Positions 52,828-61,558 of a stretch of 64,000 nt of DNA are shown here, in pieces; the first letter of the stretch is position 1; the number at the start of each line of letters is the position of its first letter. The stretch spans positions 21,549 to 85,548 of the forward strand of contig JAKBWB010000014.1 in the NCBI GenBank assembly GCA_021843755.1. The letters run 5' to 3'. Source of the DNA: Pseudomonadota bacterium. GTDB lineage: Bacteria > Pseudomonadota > Gammaproteobacteria > Steroidobacterales > Steroidobacteraceae. The position numbers were made by a program, and so were the translations under genes. Below the pieces are notes generated by a model. The model searched no databases. It saw only the letters and a list, made by a program, of their open reading frames with translations, and had not been told where the DNA came from.

Positions 52828-54212
52828 CAGAAGCCCTCCTGCGCCATCTCGAGCGCGCGCGCCATCGCGCCGCTCTTGGCGAGCACCTCCTCGTGCTCGG
52901 TGGGCGGGTCGCTGTCGGCGACGATGCCGGCCCCGGCCTGATAGCTGTACTGGTCGCCGCGAAATACCAGCGTGCGGATGGTGATGGCGTGATCCATGTC
53001 GCCGCGGGCGCCGAAGTAGCCGACCGTGCCGCCGTAGAGGCCGCGGCTCACCGGCTCGAGCTCATCGATGATCTGCATGGCCCGCACTTTCGGCGCGCCC
53101 ACCAGGGTCCCCGCCGGAAACGCCGCGCCGAACAGGTCGAACGCGTCGCGACCCTCGGCCAGCGTGCCCTTGACCCCGCTCACCATGTGCATCACGTGGC
53201 TGTAGCGCTCGATGGAGCGGTACGGATCGACCGTCACGCTGCCGGCGCGGGCCACCCGGCCGAGGTCGTTGCGGGCCAGATCGACGAGCATGACGTGCTC
53301 GGCGTTTTCCTTCGGGTCGGCGCGCAGCTGTGCCTCGCGGGCCCGATCGAGCGCCGGATCGTCGGCGCGCGGCCGCGTACCGGCGATCGGTCGCAGCTGC
53401 GCCGTGCCCTCCTGCAGGCGCACCAGCGCCTCGGGCGAGGAGCCGACCACGGTCAGGTCCCCGAGCGCGCAGTAATACATGTAGGGCGATGGGTTGATCA
53501 GGCGCAGCGCGCGATATGCCTGAAACGGTGTCAGCTCGTGCTGGCCCGCGAAGCGTGTCGACAACACCAGTTGGTATACGTCGCCGGCGGCGATGTGCTC
53601 CTTGACGCGCTCGACACCCAGCACATAGTCCGCGCGGCTGGTCGTGGGGATTGCGGGGCTGCAGCGGCCGCGCCGGGGTGTGGCCGGCAGCGGGCCGCGC
53701 AGCGCCCGGATGATCTCGGCGCGCAGCTGCGCCCGTTCGGCCTGCGAGCCGGCATGCAGCAGCGCGATGCCGCGCGTCAGATGATCGAACACCAGCAGCG
53801 AGCGGGGCGCAACATAGTGCAGCGCCGGCACCTCGGGGGTCTTGCCGGCGCCGGCGGGGAGTCTCTCGAAGAAGCGCACCACATCGTAGGCGGCATAGCC
53901 GACCAATCCGCCGGCGAGCGGAACGCCCGGAATGTCCGGCTCGGGCGCCGGCGTGCGCGCGAGCCCGGTGCGCAGTCCATCGAGCAGTTCCGCGGCCGAG
54001 CGGGGGACGGGACGGCGCTCGGCGCCGATGGTGAAACCACCGGTGTCCAGGCGCACGGTGAGGGCGTCGCCGAAGCCGATGAACGAGTAGCGGCCGAGCC
54101 GCGCGCCGCCCTCGACGCTCTCGAGCAGGAAGTGCGGCACGAACGCCCCGAGCTTCATGAACGCCGAGACCGGCGTGTCGAGATCTCCTGGTATGTCGAA
54201 CGGTGGCTTCAA
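52827..54212 (-). CDS. trpE: Anthranilate synthase component I
   Basis: A 461-residue chorismate-using enzyme. The N-terminal feedback domain has [18 protein letters not shown], where the LLES motif binds tryptophan. The C-terminal catalytic domain shows [41 protein letters not shown] and [16 protein letters not shown]. The start is placed at TTG 54212: GGAG lies 6 bp before it, it follows directly after the attenuator terminator, and no ATG gives a suitable N-terminus. It is the first structural gene of the operon. Confidence 0.92.
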   Translation of the reverse strand: MKPPFDIPGDLDTPVSAFMKLGAFVPHFLLESVEGGARLGRYSFIGFGDALTVRLDTGGFTIGAERRPVPRSAAELLDGLRTGLARTPAPEPDIPGVPLAGGLVGYAAYDVVRFFERLPAGAGKTPEVPALHYVAPRSLLVFDHLTRGIALLHAGSQAERAQLRAEIIRALRGPLPATPRRGRCSPAIPTTSRADYVLGVERVKEHIAAGDVYQLVLSTRFAGQHELTPFQAYRALRLINPSPYMYYCALGDLTVVGSSPEALVRLQEGTAQLRPIAGTRPRADDPALDRAREAQLRADPKENAEHVMLVDLARNDLGRVARAGSVTVDPYRSIERYSHVMHMVSGVKGTLAEGRDAFDLFGAAFPAGTLVGAPKVRAMQIIDELEPVSRGLYGGTVGYFGARGDMDHAITIRTLVFRGDQYSYQAGAGIVADSDPPTEHEEVLAKSGAMARALEMAQEGF

Positions 54213-54235
54213 TGCATTCTCCGAATCAGTCAGGC

Positions 54236-54273
54236 AATAAAAAACCCATTCCGGCGGTTTTTCCGGAATGGGT
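54236..54273 (-). terminator. trp attenuator (Rho-independent terminator in the trpE leader)
   Basis: On the minus strand ACCCATTCCGG (54273-54263), 8-base loop, CCGGAATGGGT (54254-54244), then TTTTTATT. The stem is perfect, 11 bp, and lies 24 bp upstream of the trpE start and downstream of trpL. Its 5' arm can instead pair with leader bases 54330-54321 (CCGGAGTGGG) with one G-U pair, which is the antiterminator. Confidence 0.92.
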
Positions 54274-54300
54274 TCTGGTAGTTCTACCGATGTCGCGAGG

Positions 54301-54381
54301 TTACAACGAGCAGCCCGCGGCCCACTCCGGATGTGAAGTGCGCCACCACCCCTGCAGATTGGCCGGTCGCGGTTGAAGCAT
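54301..54381 (-). CDS. trpL: trp operon leader peptide
   Basis: A 26-codon frame, ATG 54381 to TAA 54301, with tandem Trp codons at positions 12-13 (LQGWWRT) and a third Trp at 20 (HPEWAA). The third lies in the strand that pairs as segment 2. Segment 1 (GGCGCACTTC, from 54344) pairs with segment 2 (GGAGTGGGCC, to 54319). Stalling on the Trp-Trp codons would free segment 2 to form the antiterminator with segment 3. A short, otherwise unremarkable sequence; the assignment rests on Trp codons plus the matching RNA alternatives. Confidence 0.9.
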   Translation of the reverse strand: MLQPRPANLQGWWRTSHPEWAAGCSL

Positions 54382-54450
54382 GGCCACGAGCCTATCATCA
54401 CCGGCTCGCGGGATACAATACCCGCCGGTCCAGCCGCCAGGTTCGCCGCG

Positions 54451-54933
54451 ATGCCGTCCTTCGATGTGGTCTGCGAACTCAACGCGCACGAGCTCGCCAA
54501 TGCCGTCGATCAGGCCAACCGCGAGATCGCGCAGCGGTTCGATTTCAAGGACACCGGTGCGCGCTTGGAGCTCGAGGGTTTCACCGTCACGCTGCATGCG
54601 CAGGTGGATTTCCAGCTCAAACAAATGCTGGAGATCCTCAAGCTGCGCCTCGGCAAGCGGGGTATCGACCTCGCCTGTCTCGAGGCGAAAGAGCCGCAGA
54701 TCGGCCTGTCGGCGGCCCGCCAGGAGGTGCTGCTGCACCAGGGCATCGACGCCGAAGCGGGCAAGAGGATCACGCGGCTGCTGAAGGATTCGAAGCTGAA
54801 GCTGCAGGCGAGCATCCAGGGCGAGAAGGTGCGCGTCACCGGGAAGCAGCGTGACGAGCTGCAGGCGGCGATCCAGCTGCTGCGCGGGGCGAAGCTCGAC
54901 CTGCCGCTGCAATTCAACAACTTTCGCGACTGA
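54451..54933 (+). CDS. yajQ: YajQ-family nucleotide-binding protein
   Basis: A 160-residue protein opening MPSFDVVCELNAHELANAVDQA, with FDFKDTGARLE and the C-terminal DLPLQFNNFRD, all diagnostic for YajQ. Members bind nucleic acids or nucleotides; the Xanthomonas homologue binds cyclic di-GMP and controls virulence genes. ATG 54451 is preferred to upstream frames. TACAAT at 54414-54419 is a probable -10. It is divergent from trpL, 69 bp away. Confidence 0.9.
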   Translation: MPSFDVVCELNAHELANAVDQANREIAQRFDFKDTGARLELEGFTVTLHAQVDFQLKQMLEILKLRLGKRGIDLACLEAKEPQIGLSAARQEVLLHQGIDAEAGKRITRLLKDSKLKLQASIQGEKVRVTGKQRDELQAAIQLLRGAKLDLPLQFNNFRD

Positions 54934-54943
54934 GGGTGCCAAC

Positions 54944-55528
54944 ATGACGATCGCAAGGCTGATCGGGGGGCTCTGGGCCGGCTTCCTGGTCCTGTGGTGG
55001 GCGTGGGCGCTGTTCAACAAGAAGGCAGACCGCGGCGCCACCTGGCGAGGTCGGTCGTGGGGATTGCGAGTGGGCATGATCGTCGTGATCATGCTCGTGA
55101 TGCGGCTGGTGCGCCGCTCCGAAATCGCCGGATGGCTCTCGGGTCACGCGCCCGCGCTGCTGCACCCGGCGCCGCCGTGGCAATGGATCGGGGTGGCGCT
55201 GTGCGTCGCGGGCTTCGCGTTTGCGATCTGGGCGCGGGCGTATCTCGGCGGCAATTGGGGAATCCCCATGTCGATGCGCCAGGGGCACGAGCTGGTGACG
55301 TCCGGACCCTACGCCCGGGTGCGCCATCCCATTTACTCGGGCCTGGTGCTCGCGGGCCTCGGCACGGTGTTCGCGCTCGGTGTCATGTGGCTGCCGGCGC
55401 TCGTGCTGGTCGGGCTGTTCTTCGTGATCAGCGCGCATACCGAGGAGCGGATGCTCGCGGAGCACTTTCCCGCGGCGTATCCGCCCTACAAGGCGCGTAC
55501 CCGGATGTTGATTCCGTTCCTGTATTGA
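54944..55528 (+). CDS. Isoprenylcysteine carboxyl methyltransferase (ICMT) family membrane protein
   Basis: A 194-residue membrane protein with about five hydrophobic spans (6-22, 44-60, 84-104, 139-175 as a hairpin). The C-terminal half has the family SAM-site elements GPYARVRHPIYSGLVL and the late EERMLAEHFPAAYPPYKARTRMLIPFLY. Bacterial members methylate unknown small or lipid substrates rather than prenyl-Cys. GAGGG lies before ATG 54944, 10 bp after yajQ, so they are probably cotranscribed. Confidence 0.82.
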   Translation: MTIARLIGGLWAGFLVLWWAWALFNKKADRGATWRGRSWGLRVGMIVVIMLVMRLVRRSEIAGWLSGHAPALLHPAPPWQWIGVALCVAGFAFAIWARAYLGGNWGIPMSMRQGHELVTSGPYARVRHPIYSGLVLAGLGTVFALGVMWLPALVLVGLFFVISAHTEERMLAEHFPAAYPPYKARTRMLIPFLY

Positions 55529-55679
55529 GGCGGGGCGTGGGGACGGTGCGCGAGCTGCGGGGCCCGGGGACCGGCCGGCTCTCCGCGCGGGTGTTGCAGG
55601 CGGTCCGCGCCACTGTGACGCGCACGCCCACCGCGCCCGCTGCACGCTCCGTGGCGCGAGAATTCAGCGGCTGTCAGCC

Positions 55680-56600
55680 ATGCCCGACATCAAGCTGAAA
55701 GACCTGCGCTACCTGGTGGCGCTCGCCGACACCCGGCACTTCGGGCGGGCCGCGCAGCGCTGCTGCGTCAGCCAGCCGACGCTGTCGGCGCAGCTGAAGA
55801 AGCTGGAAGCCTCACTCGGGGTGCAGCTGATCGAGCGCCGGCCGAGCAACGTGGCGCTGACCGAGGCGGGCCGGCAGATCGTCGAGCGCGCCCGGCTGAT
55901 CATCGAGGCGTGCGACGAGGTCGGCACGCTTGCGCGCTCGCACCGCGATCCGCTCGCAGGGACGCTGCGCGTGGCGCTGTTGCCGACGATCGGGCCGTAT
56001 CTGCTGCCGCACGTGGCGCGTCCGATCCAACGCGCGCTGCCGCGGCTGATGCTGCATCTGCACGAGTATCGGACCGCGCCGATGCTCGAGAAGCTCAGAG
56101 CCGGCGAGTTGGATCTGGGCATTCTCGCTCTGCCGGTCGAGCTGGAGGGTCTCGAGGCGCTCGAGCTGTACAGCGAGCCGTTCGTGGCGGCGCTGCCCGA
56201 GCGGCACCGGCTCGCGCGACGCGAGCGCATTCACGCGAGCGACCTCGCCGGAGAGCCGCTGCTGCTGCTCGAGGAAGGGCACTGCCTGCGGGATCAGGCG
56301 CTTGCGGTGTGCAGCCAGGCCGGCGCGCGCGAACAACAGAACTTTCGCGCCACCAGCCTCGAGACGCTGCGGCAGATGGTGGCCGCCGGCGCGGGCATCA
56401 CCCTTCTTCCGCAATCGGCCACCGAGGGAGCATACGGCGGCGCGCGCGGTGTCGTGGTCGTGCCGTTCGCAAAACCTGCGCCCACTCGCCGGGTCGGCGC
56501 CGTCTGGCGCAAGACAACCGCGCGCAAAGCGGCACTCGATGCGCTCTGCGCAGTGGTCGCGGAGCGCGGCGCGCAGGCTGTGTGTCTCAAGAGCCGCTGA
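55680..56600 (+). CDS. oxyR: Hydrogen peroxide-sensing LysR regulator OxyR
   Basis: A 306-residue LTTR. The N-terminal helix-turn-helix is DLRYLVALADTRHFGRAAQRCCVSQPTLSAQLKKLE. The peroxidatic and resolving cysteines Cys202 and Cys211 are in EEGHCLRDQALAVC, with the same spacing of 9 as E. coli Cys199/Cys208. An additional CC pair (28-29) lies in the DNA-binding helix. It activates catalase and alkyl hydroperoxide reductase genes in known species; none is adjacent here. It stands alone in a 150-bp gap after the ICMT gene. Confidence 0.9.
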   Translation: MPDIKLKDLRYLVALADTRHFGRAAQRCCVSQPTLSAQLKKLEASLGVQLIERRPSNVALTEAGRQIVERARLIIEACDEVGTLARSHRDPLAGTLRVALLPTIGPYLLPHVARPIQRALPRLMLHLHEYRTAPMLEKLRAGELDLGILALPVELEGLEALELYSEPFVAALPERHRLARRERIHASDLAGEPLLLLEEGHCLRDQALAVCSQAGAREQQNFRATSLETLRQMVAAGAGITLLPQSATEGAYGGARGVVVVPFAKPAPTRRVGAVWRKTTARKAALDALCAVVAERGAQAVCLKSR

Positions 56601-56630
56601 TCGGTGCCGGCATGGCATAATCGGCGCGTT

Positions 56631-57914
56631 GTGGGCCGATTCAACGCACTCACCGATCACGTTACCCCGTACGATCGCTTCTGTCGCAGTGACATCGCCG
56701 TCGAGCGGTTCCTGTTGGAAGGCCAGCAGACTCAGGCGCTCGAGGCGTACTTCGGCGCGCGCGAATACCGAGAGCTGCGCGAACTGGCCGCCGCGGCGGC
56801 GCGGCGGGCTCCCGCGGCATCGCTCCCGCACGTGTTCGTCGTGCCCGGCATCCTCGGATCGCAGCTCGGCCTGCGTCGCCGCGCGCCCCTGCCCGATGAC
56901 GTGCTGTGGCTCGATCCGCTCGACATCCAGGGCGGCCGCCTCCTTTGGCTCGATCCCGCGCAGGGTGCGCCGATCGTGCCGCTCGGCGTCGTGCTCTACT
57001 CGCACCTGAAGCTCAAACTGCGGCTGCGGGCCGCGGGCTTCGCGGTTACCCTGTATGACTACGACTGGCGCCTCGACATCGAGGCGCTCGGGCAGGATCT
57101 GGCGGCCCGGTTGCGCGAGCATTCGGGGCAGGCCGTCGCCATTGTCGCCCACAGCATGGGCGGGTTGGTCAGCCGCGCGGCGCTGGCGCTGCCGGGCACC
57201 GGCCATGTCGAGCGCGTGGTGTTGCTCGGTACGCCCAACCGCGGGGCCTTCGCGCCGCTGCAGGCCTTGCGGGGCACCTACTCGGTGGTGCGAAACATCG
57301 CGCGGCTCGACCTCGGCCATTCGTCTCTGGAGCTGGCCGAGCGCGTGTGGAGCGGTTTCCCCAGTCTGTATCAGATGCTGCCCGGTGGGCAGGGGGACGG
57401 CCCCGATCTGACCAACCCGATGCAGTGGCCGTTGAGCGTGCCGGCGCCGCGGCTGGCGCTGCTCGAGCGCGCCAGGCGGCTGCACGGCACGCTGCCGGAG
57501 CCCGACGAGCGCTTCGCGGCCATCGCGGGCGTTGCCCGCGCGACCGTGACTGCGGCGCAGCGGGGTGAGGCTGGGTTCGTGTACACGGTGACCCGCGACG
57601 GTGACGGCACCGTACCCGCCTTCAGCGCGGCACCCCCGGGCCTGCGGGCCTATTACACGCGGGCGGCCCACAGCGAGCTGACACGCGACGCGCAGGTCGC
57701 GGCCGCCATCATCGATCTGTGCAAGCACAACGAGACCAAGCGTCTGCCGCAGCGTTGGCGGAGCCGTGCACGCGCGCGCGGGACGGTCACAGATGCGCAA
57801 CTGCTCGGCATGAATGCCGGGAAGCTCGATTGGGCGCGCCTCGAGCCTGCCCGGCGACAGGCTTTTCTCGATCAGCTCAATGAGCCGTTGCCGCTGCGCT
57901 TGCGCATCGCATGA
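56631..57914 (+). CDS. Alpha/beta hydrolase, LCAT/PGAP1-like esterase or acyltransferase
   Basis: A 427-residue predicted cytoplasmic hydrolase without a signal peptide. HVFVVPGILGSQLG (67-80) is the oxyanion/LCAT-like opening. The nucleophile elbow is AHSMGG with Ser175. The candidate acid is in TRDGDGTVPAFSA and the His in AAHSEL. These match the lecithin:cholesterol acyltransferase-like group, whose bacterial substrates are unknown. GTG 56631 follows a CATAAT -10-like element (56616-56621) by 9 bp; GTG 56604 is an alternative. Confidence 0.7.
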   Translation: MGRFNALTDHVTPYDRFCRSDIAVERFLLEGQQTQALEAYFGAREYRELRELAAAAARRAPAASLPHVFVVPGILGSQLGLRRRAPLPDDVLWLDPLDIQGGRLLWLDPAQGAPIVPLGVVLYSHLKLKLRLRAAGFAVTLYDYDWRLDIEALGQDLAARLREHSGQAVAIVAHSMGGLVSRAALALPGTGHVERVVLLGTPNRGAFAPLQALRGTYSVVRNIARLDLGHSSLELAERVWSGFPSLYQMLPGGQGDGPDLTNPMQWPLSVPAPRLALLERARRLHGTLPEPDERFAAIAGVARATVTAAQRGEAGFVYTVTRDGDGTVPAFSAAPPGLRAYYTRAAHSELTRDAQVAAAIIDLCKHNETKRLPQRWRSRARARGTVTDAQLLGMNAGKLDWARLEPARRQAFLDQLNEPLPLRLRIA

Positions 57915-57954
57915 GGCGATGCCCGTCGTCCGTGCGGTTTGCGCAGGGTCCGGG

Positions 57955-59733
57955 TCAGATGTATTCCGCGCCAGTTTCGAGCACGCTGGAGGCACCGCCC
58001 TCGACCACTTGCGCGAGCATCGCGGCCGCCGGCAGCACCTGCTTGGCATAGAAATGCGCGGTGCGAATCTTCGCGTGATAGAACGCGTGCTCCTCGCCGT
58101 CGAGTCTGCGGGCCGCGATGGCCGCGGATTTGGCCAATAGCCAGCCGCCGATGACCAGCCCGCACAGTTTCAGGTAGGGGACCGACACCGCGAAGCCGTG
58201 CGCTGGACTTTCGGCCATGTCCGCCAGCAGCGCGCGCGTCGCATGCTCGAGCCGCTCGACGGCCTGCACGGTCGCTTCGCGCACTTGACTCACCGCCGGC
58301 ACCGACACCTCGAGCGACTGCAGCTCGCGGCGCATGTCGCTCACCAGCGCGTGCATTGCCGCGCCCTGATCGCGCCCGAACTTGCGGCCGATCAGATCAT
58401 TCGACTGAATGCCCGTGGTGCCTTCGTAGATGGTCGTGATCCGTACGTCGCGCAGATACTGCGCCGCGCCCGTCTCCTCGACGAAGCCCATGCCGCCGTG
58501 GACCTGGATTCCGATGGTCGCCGTCTCGTTGCCCGTCTCGGTGCACCAGCCCTTCACGATGGGAATCAGCAGCTCGCCGCGCTCGAGCGCCGCAGTGCGA
58601 AGCTTCGCGTCCGGATGGTGCGCGCCGAGGTCGAGCTGAGTGCCGGCGTAGAAGGCGAGCGCACGCGACGCCTCGGTGCAGGATTTCATGGTGAGCAGCA
58701 TGCGCCGGACGTCCGGATGTTCCACGATCGGCGCCGGCCCGGACTCCCGTGCCGCCGGCGGCTTGCCCTGCAGGCGTGTGCGCGCATACTCGAGGGCCTG
58801 CTGGAACGCGCGCTCGCCGACGGCATAGCCCTCGACGCCCACCGCCAGGCGTGCCGTGTTCATCATGACGAACATGTACTCGAGGCCGTGGTTGGGCGTG
58901 CCCACCAGATAACCGACCGCGCCGCGGTCGTGGCCAAATTCCATCACGCAGGTCGGGCTGGCATGGATGCCGAGCTTGTGCTCGATGGACGCGCAGCGCA
59001 CTTCATTGCGCTGCCCGAGCGACCCGTCGGGCGCGACCAGCACCTTCGGGACGATGAACATCGAGATTCCCCGGGTGCCGGCCGGCGCGCCGTCGATCCG
59101 CGCCAGCACCATGTGCAGGATGTTCTCCGTGAGGTCGTGCTCGCCCCAGGTAATGAAGATCTTCTGCCCGAACAGCCGGTAATGATCGCCTTCGGGCACT
59201 GCGCGAGTGCGGATCTGCCCCAGATCCGAGCCGGCCGAAGGCTCCGTCAACGCCATCGTGCCGGACCACTCGCCGCTGATCATCTTGGGCAGGAACAGCC
59301 GCCGCTGCGCCTCCGAACCGCACAGCTCGAGGGCGTGCGCCGCTCCGTGGGTCAGCATGGGACAAAGTTTGAACGCCAGATTGGCCGAGGCGACGATTTC
59401 CTGGACCGCGCTGTTGAGGGCCTGCGGTACCCGCTGTCCGCCGAAGCGGGGGTCGGCTCCGAGCTGCGGCCAGCCGCCCTCGGCGAACCGGCGGTAGGCG
59501 TCCTTGAAGCCCGCGCAGCTGCGCACGCCCTCGGCGCTCCAGTGCGCGCCTTCGAGGTCGCCGGCGCGATTCAGAGGCGCGAGCACATCCTCGGCGAAGC
59601 GCCCGGCCTCCTCGAGGATCGACGCGCCGAGCTCGTCGGAATAGTCGGCGTAGGCCGGGTAGGCGGCAAGGGTGGCGATGCCGAGCAGCTCCTCGAGCAC
59701 GAAACGCAGCTCTCTCAGCGGCGCGCGATACAT
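57955..59733 (-). CDS. Acyl-CoA dehydrogenase (long form with N- and C-terminal extra domains)
   Basis: A 592-residue flavoenzyme of the FadE-like long family. The extra N-terminal segment (MYRAPLRELRFVLEELLG) and the ~100-residue C-terminal helical domain are typical of the subgroup. MALTEPSAGSDLG binds FAD, QVHGGMGFVEETGAAQYLRDVRI is the signature, and the catalytic Glu is in IYEGTTGIQ. It oxidises acyl-CoA to enoyl-CoA; chain length is not decidable. GGAG precedes ATG 59733. A TAAAAT on the minus strand near 59770 is a probable -10. Confidence 0.9.
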   Translation of the reverse strand: MYRAPLRELRFVLEELLGIATLAAYPAYADYSDELGASILEEAGRFAEDVLAPLNRAGDLEGAHWSAEGVRSCAGFKDAYRRFAEGGWPQLGADPRFGGQRVPQALNSAVQEIVASANLAFKLCPMLTHGAAHALELCGSEAQRRLFLPKMISGEWSGTMALTEPSAGSDLGQIRTRAVPEGDHYRLFGQKIFITWGEHDLTENILHMVLARIDGAPAGTRGISMFIVPKVLVAPDGSLGQRNEVRCASIEHKLGIHASPTCVMEFGHDRGAVGYLVGTPNHGLEYMFVMMNTARLAVGVEGYAVGERAFQQALEYARTRLQGKPPAARESGPAPIVEHPDVRRMLLTMKSCTEASRALAFYAGTQLDLGAHHPDAKLRTAALERGELLIPIVKGWCTETGNETATIGIQVHGGMGFVEETGAAQYLRDVRITTIYEGTTGIQSNDLIGRKFGRDQGAAMHALVSDMRRELQSLEVSVPAVSQVREATVQAVERLEHATRALLADMAESPAHGFAVSVPYLKLCGLVIGGWLLAKSAAIAARRLDGEEHAFYHAKIRTAHFYAKQVLPAAAMLAQVVEGGASSVLETGAEYI

Positions 59734-60051
59734 GGTCGTTCTCCCGGATCACCGATTATTCGAGCATTTTAACCCGATTCCCGCCCCATCCTACTGCCGA
59801 GTAACGTTCCTTCCAGCCAGTAGGATCGGGTCGGGCGCCGCTCGCGGCGGTGAGCCGCGGGGCTGACCGGCCGGTCGCGGGCGCGCGCGGCGGCCCGCTT
59901 GCGTACCCGAATATGACAAGTCGGCGGTGTGATCGCGACCCATGGCATTTCGCGAAACCGAAACGATGGAGCGGAACGCGAGCGAGTTCACGGTACCTCA
60001 CGCGCCGTGGTGTCACCCTTTCGCTACATCCAGCCTCGCACTCGCTCCGCA
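59734..60051. other. Gene-free divergent region between the acyl-CoA dehydrogenase and EAL genes, with an inverted repeat
   Basis: Contains the dehydrogenase promoter area and a 9-bp inverted repeat ATCCTACTG (59788-59796) / CAGTAGGAT (59818-59826), centred about 75 bp before the dehydrogenase start. It could be an operator or a hairpin. The rest (59830-60051) has short frames in both directions but none with family support. Confidence 0.4.
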
Positions 60052-61479
60052 ATGGGAAATGTCATGCACTCGGCCGCGCGGCACGCGCACCGGACTTCGG
60101 ATATCCACACGGCCGCCGCCAGCGAGCCGCAGGGCGTGGAGTCGATCGGCCGGCAGCTGTGCGGGGCCTTGCCGCCGCTGCGGCTTCATTCCGTTTCAAT
60201 CTACGACAGCCAGTGCAACGTGCTGTGGTTGAGCGAGGGCGCGCTCGGTCCGGACGAGCATGCGCTGGTGGTCGATGCTCTGGAGCGCTTCGCGGCCGAG
60301 CCCGGCGCCGGCGAGCCCGAACAGCGCGTGGAAGACGGCCGCGCCGCGGTCTTTCTGCCGATCGGCCCGCCGCAAGGGGCGCTGGCGGGGCTGGTGATGG
60401 TGCTGGCGGATGCCAAGTTCGCCGGCGACAGCCTGCTCGAGCGCATCGTGACCCGGGAGGTGCGGGAGCACGTGCAGGCACTGGCCTGTGTGGTGCAGCC
60501 TGTGGTGCCGGGCCGCGTCGACCACGATCCCACCAGCCTTGTGCTGAGCTTGGCCAATGATGATGCGCCGGCCGATTCCCGGCCCTCGCCGGATCGCCAC
60601 GCTCACCGGGAGCTCGCGCCTGCGGCGGTCGACCAGATTCTCCAGACTGGCGAGCTGTCGCTGGAGTTCGAGCCGCGGGCCGAGCCCGCCGCCGAGGTGC
60701 CGGCGCCCGCCCAGGGGCCCGAACCTGCGCCGCAACTGCCGCCCGTCCTGCAGCCGCCGGCGGCTTCCGGCGCCGCAGCGCCGGCGGCGCAGAGCGCGCC
60801 GGCGGTGCTTCTGGAAGTCCTGCCATTCGTGAAGCTGCGCTCAGGCGGGCGGATGCGCTGGTTCGAGGTCCTGCCGCGCGGCACACCGCGACAGAATCGC
60901 GATCCGGCGGCGCTCGATGTGCTGGCCGTGCAGGGGCTGCTCGGCTGGCTCGCCGAGCATCGTGACGCCTGGACGGCCGAGCCGACGACCTTCACGCTCA
61001 ATCTGTCCATCGCGACGCTCGAAGACGATCGTTTCCTGCGCCAGCTGAGCAGCGGCCTCGGCCGCAGCGCGATTTCCCCCGATGCCCTCGGGTTCGAGAT
61101 TGCCGAGCCGCTGTGCACGCAGCGCCGTGCGCAAGTCGAGCGGTTCATCAGCGGCTGCGAGCGGCTCGGATGCTCGGTGGTCATCGATGGGTTCTCATTC
61201 GATTCGGCCGTGATCCCGCTGCTGCGCTCCAAGGCTGTGCGGCTGGTGAAGATGGATCCGCGCCTGACGGTGGCGGCCCTGAAAGACAAGCTGTCCCAGG
61301 CCCTGGTCGTGGCGATCGTGCAGGCGGTCAAGGTTCTGGGCATTCACTGCGCGGCCCAGCAGATCGACTCGACGCATGTCCTGCGTTGGCTGACGGCGGT
61401 GGGATGCGACTTGGGACAGGGCTCGGTCCTGGCCCGCCGCGTGCCAATCGAACATCTGCAAGCGCCCGCGCCCGCCTGA
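60052..61479 (+). CDS. EAL-domain protein with degenerate catalytic motifs
   Basis: A 475-residue cytoplasmic protein. Residues ~25-150 look GAF-like (SIYDSQCNVLWLSEGALG, then FLPIGPPQGALAGLVMVLA). A long Pro/Ala-rich linker occupies ~190-255. The C-terminal part follows the EAL fold, but every catalytic motif is altered: FEVLPRG for EALLR, FEIAEPL for the E-I-T-E strand, IDGFSFDS for DDFGTG, and AAQQIDS for AEGVE. It should therefore not hydrolyse c-di-GMP and may bind it or act through protein contacts. Start ATG 60052; ATG 60064 is an alternative. Confidence 0.75.
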   Translation: MGNVMHSAARHAHRTSDIHTAAASEPQGVESIGRQLCGALPPLRLHSVSIYDSQCNVLWLSEGALGPDEHALVVDALERFAAEPGAGEPEQRVEDGRAAVFLPIGPPQGALAGLVMVLADAKFAGDSLLERIVTREVREHVQALACVVQPVVPGRVDHDPTSLVLSLANDDAPADSRPSPDRHAHRELAPAAVDQILQTGELSLEFEPRAEPAAEVPAPAQGPEPAPQLPPVLQPPAASGAAAPAAQSAPAVLLEVLPFVKLRSGGRMRWFEVLPRGTPRQNRDPAALDVLAVQGLLGWLAEHRDAWTAEPTTFTLNLSIATLEDDRFLRQLSSGLGRSAISPDALGFEIAEPLCTQRRAQVERFISGCERLGCSVVIDGFSFDSAVIPLLRSKAVRLVKMDPRLTVAALKDKLSQALVVAIVQAVKVLGIHCAAQQIDSTHVLRWLTAVGCDLGQGSVLARRVPIEHLQAPAPA

Positions 61480-61558
61480 CGGAACCCCTGGGGCAAGATC
61501 GGGTAAGCTTGGCGCCGCGCCGCGGGTTCCCAGGCAGGGCCGCGGCCAGGTGACCGAT

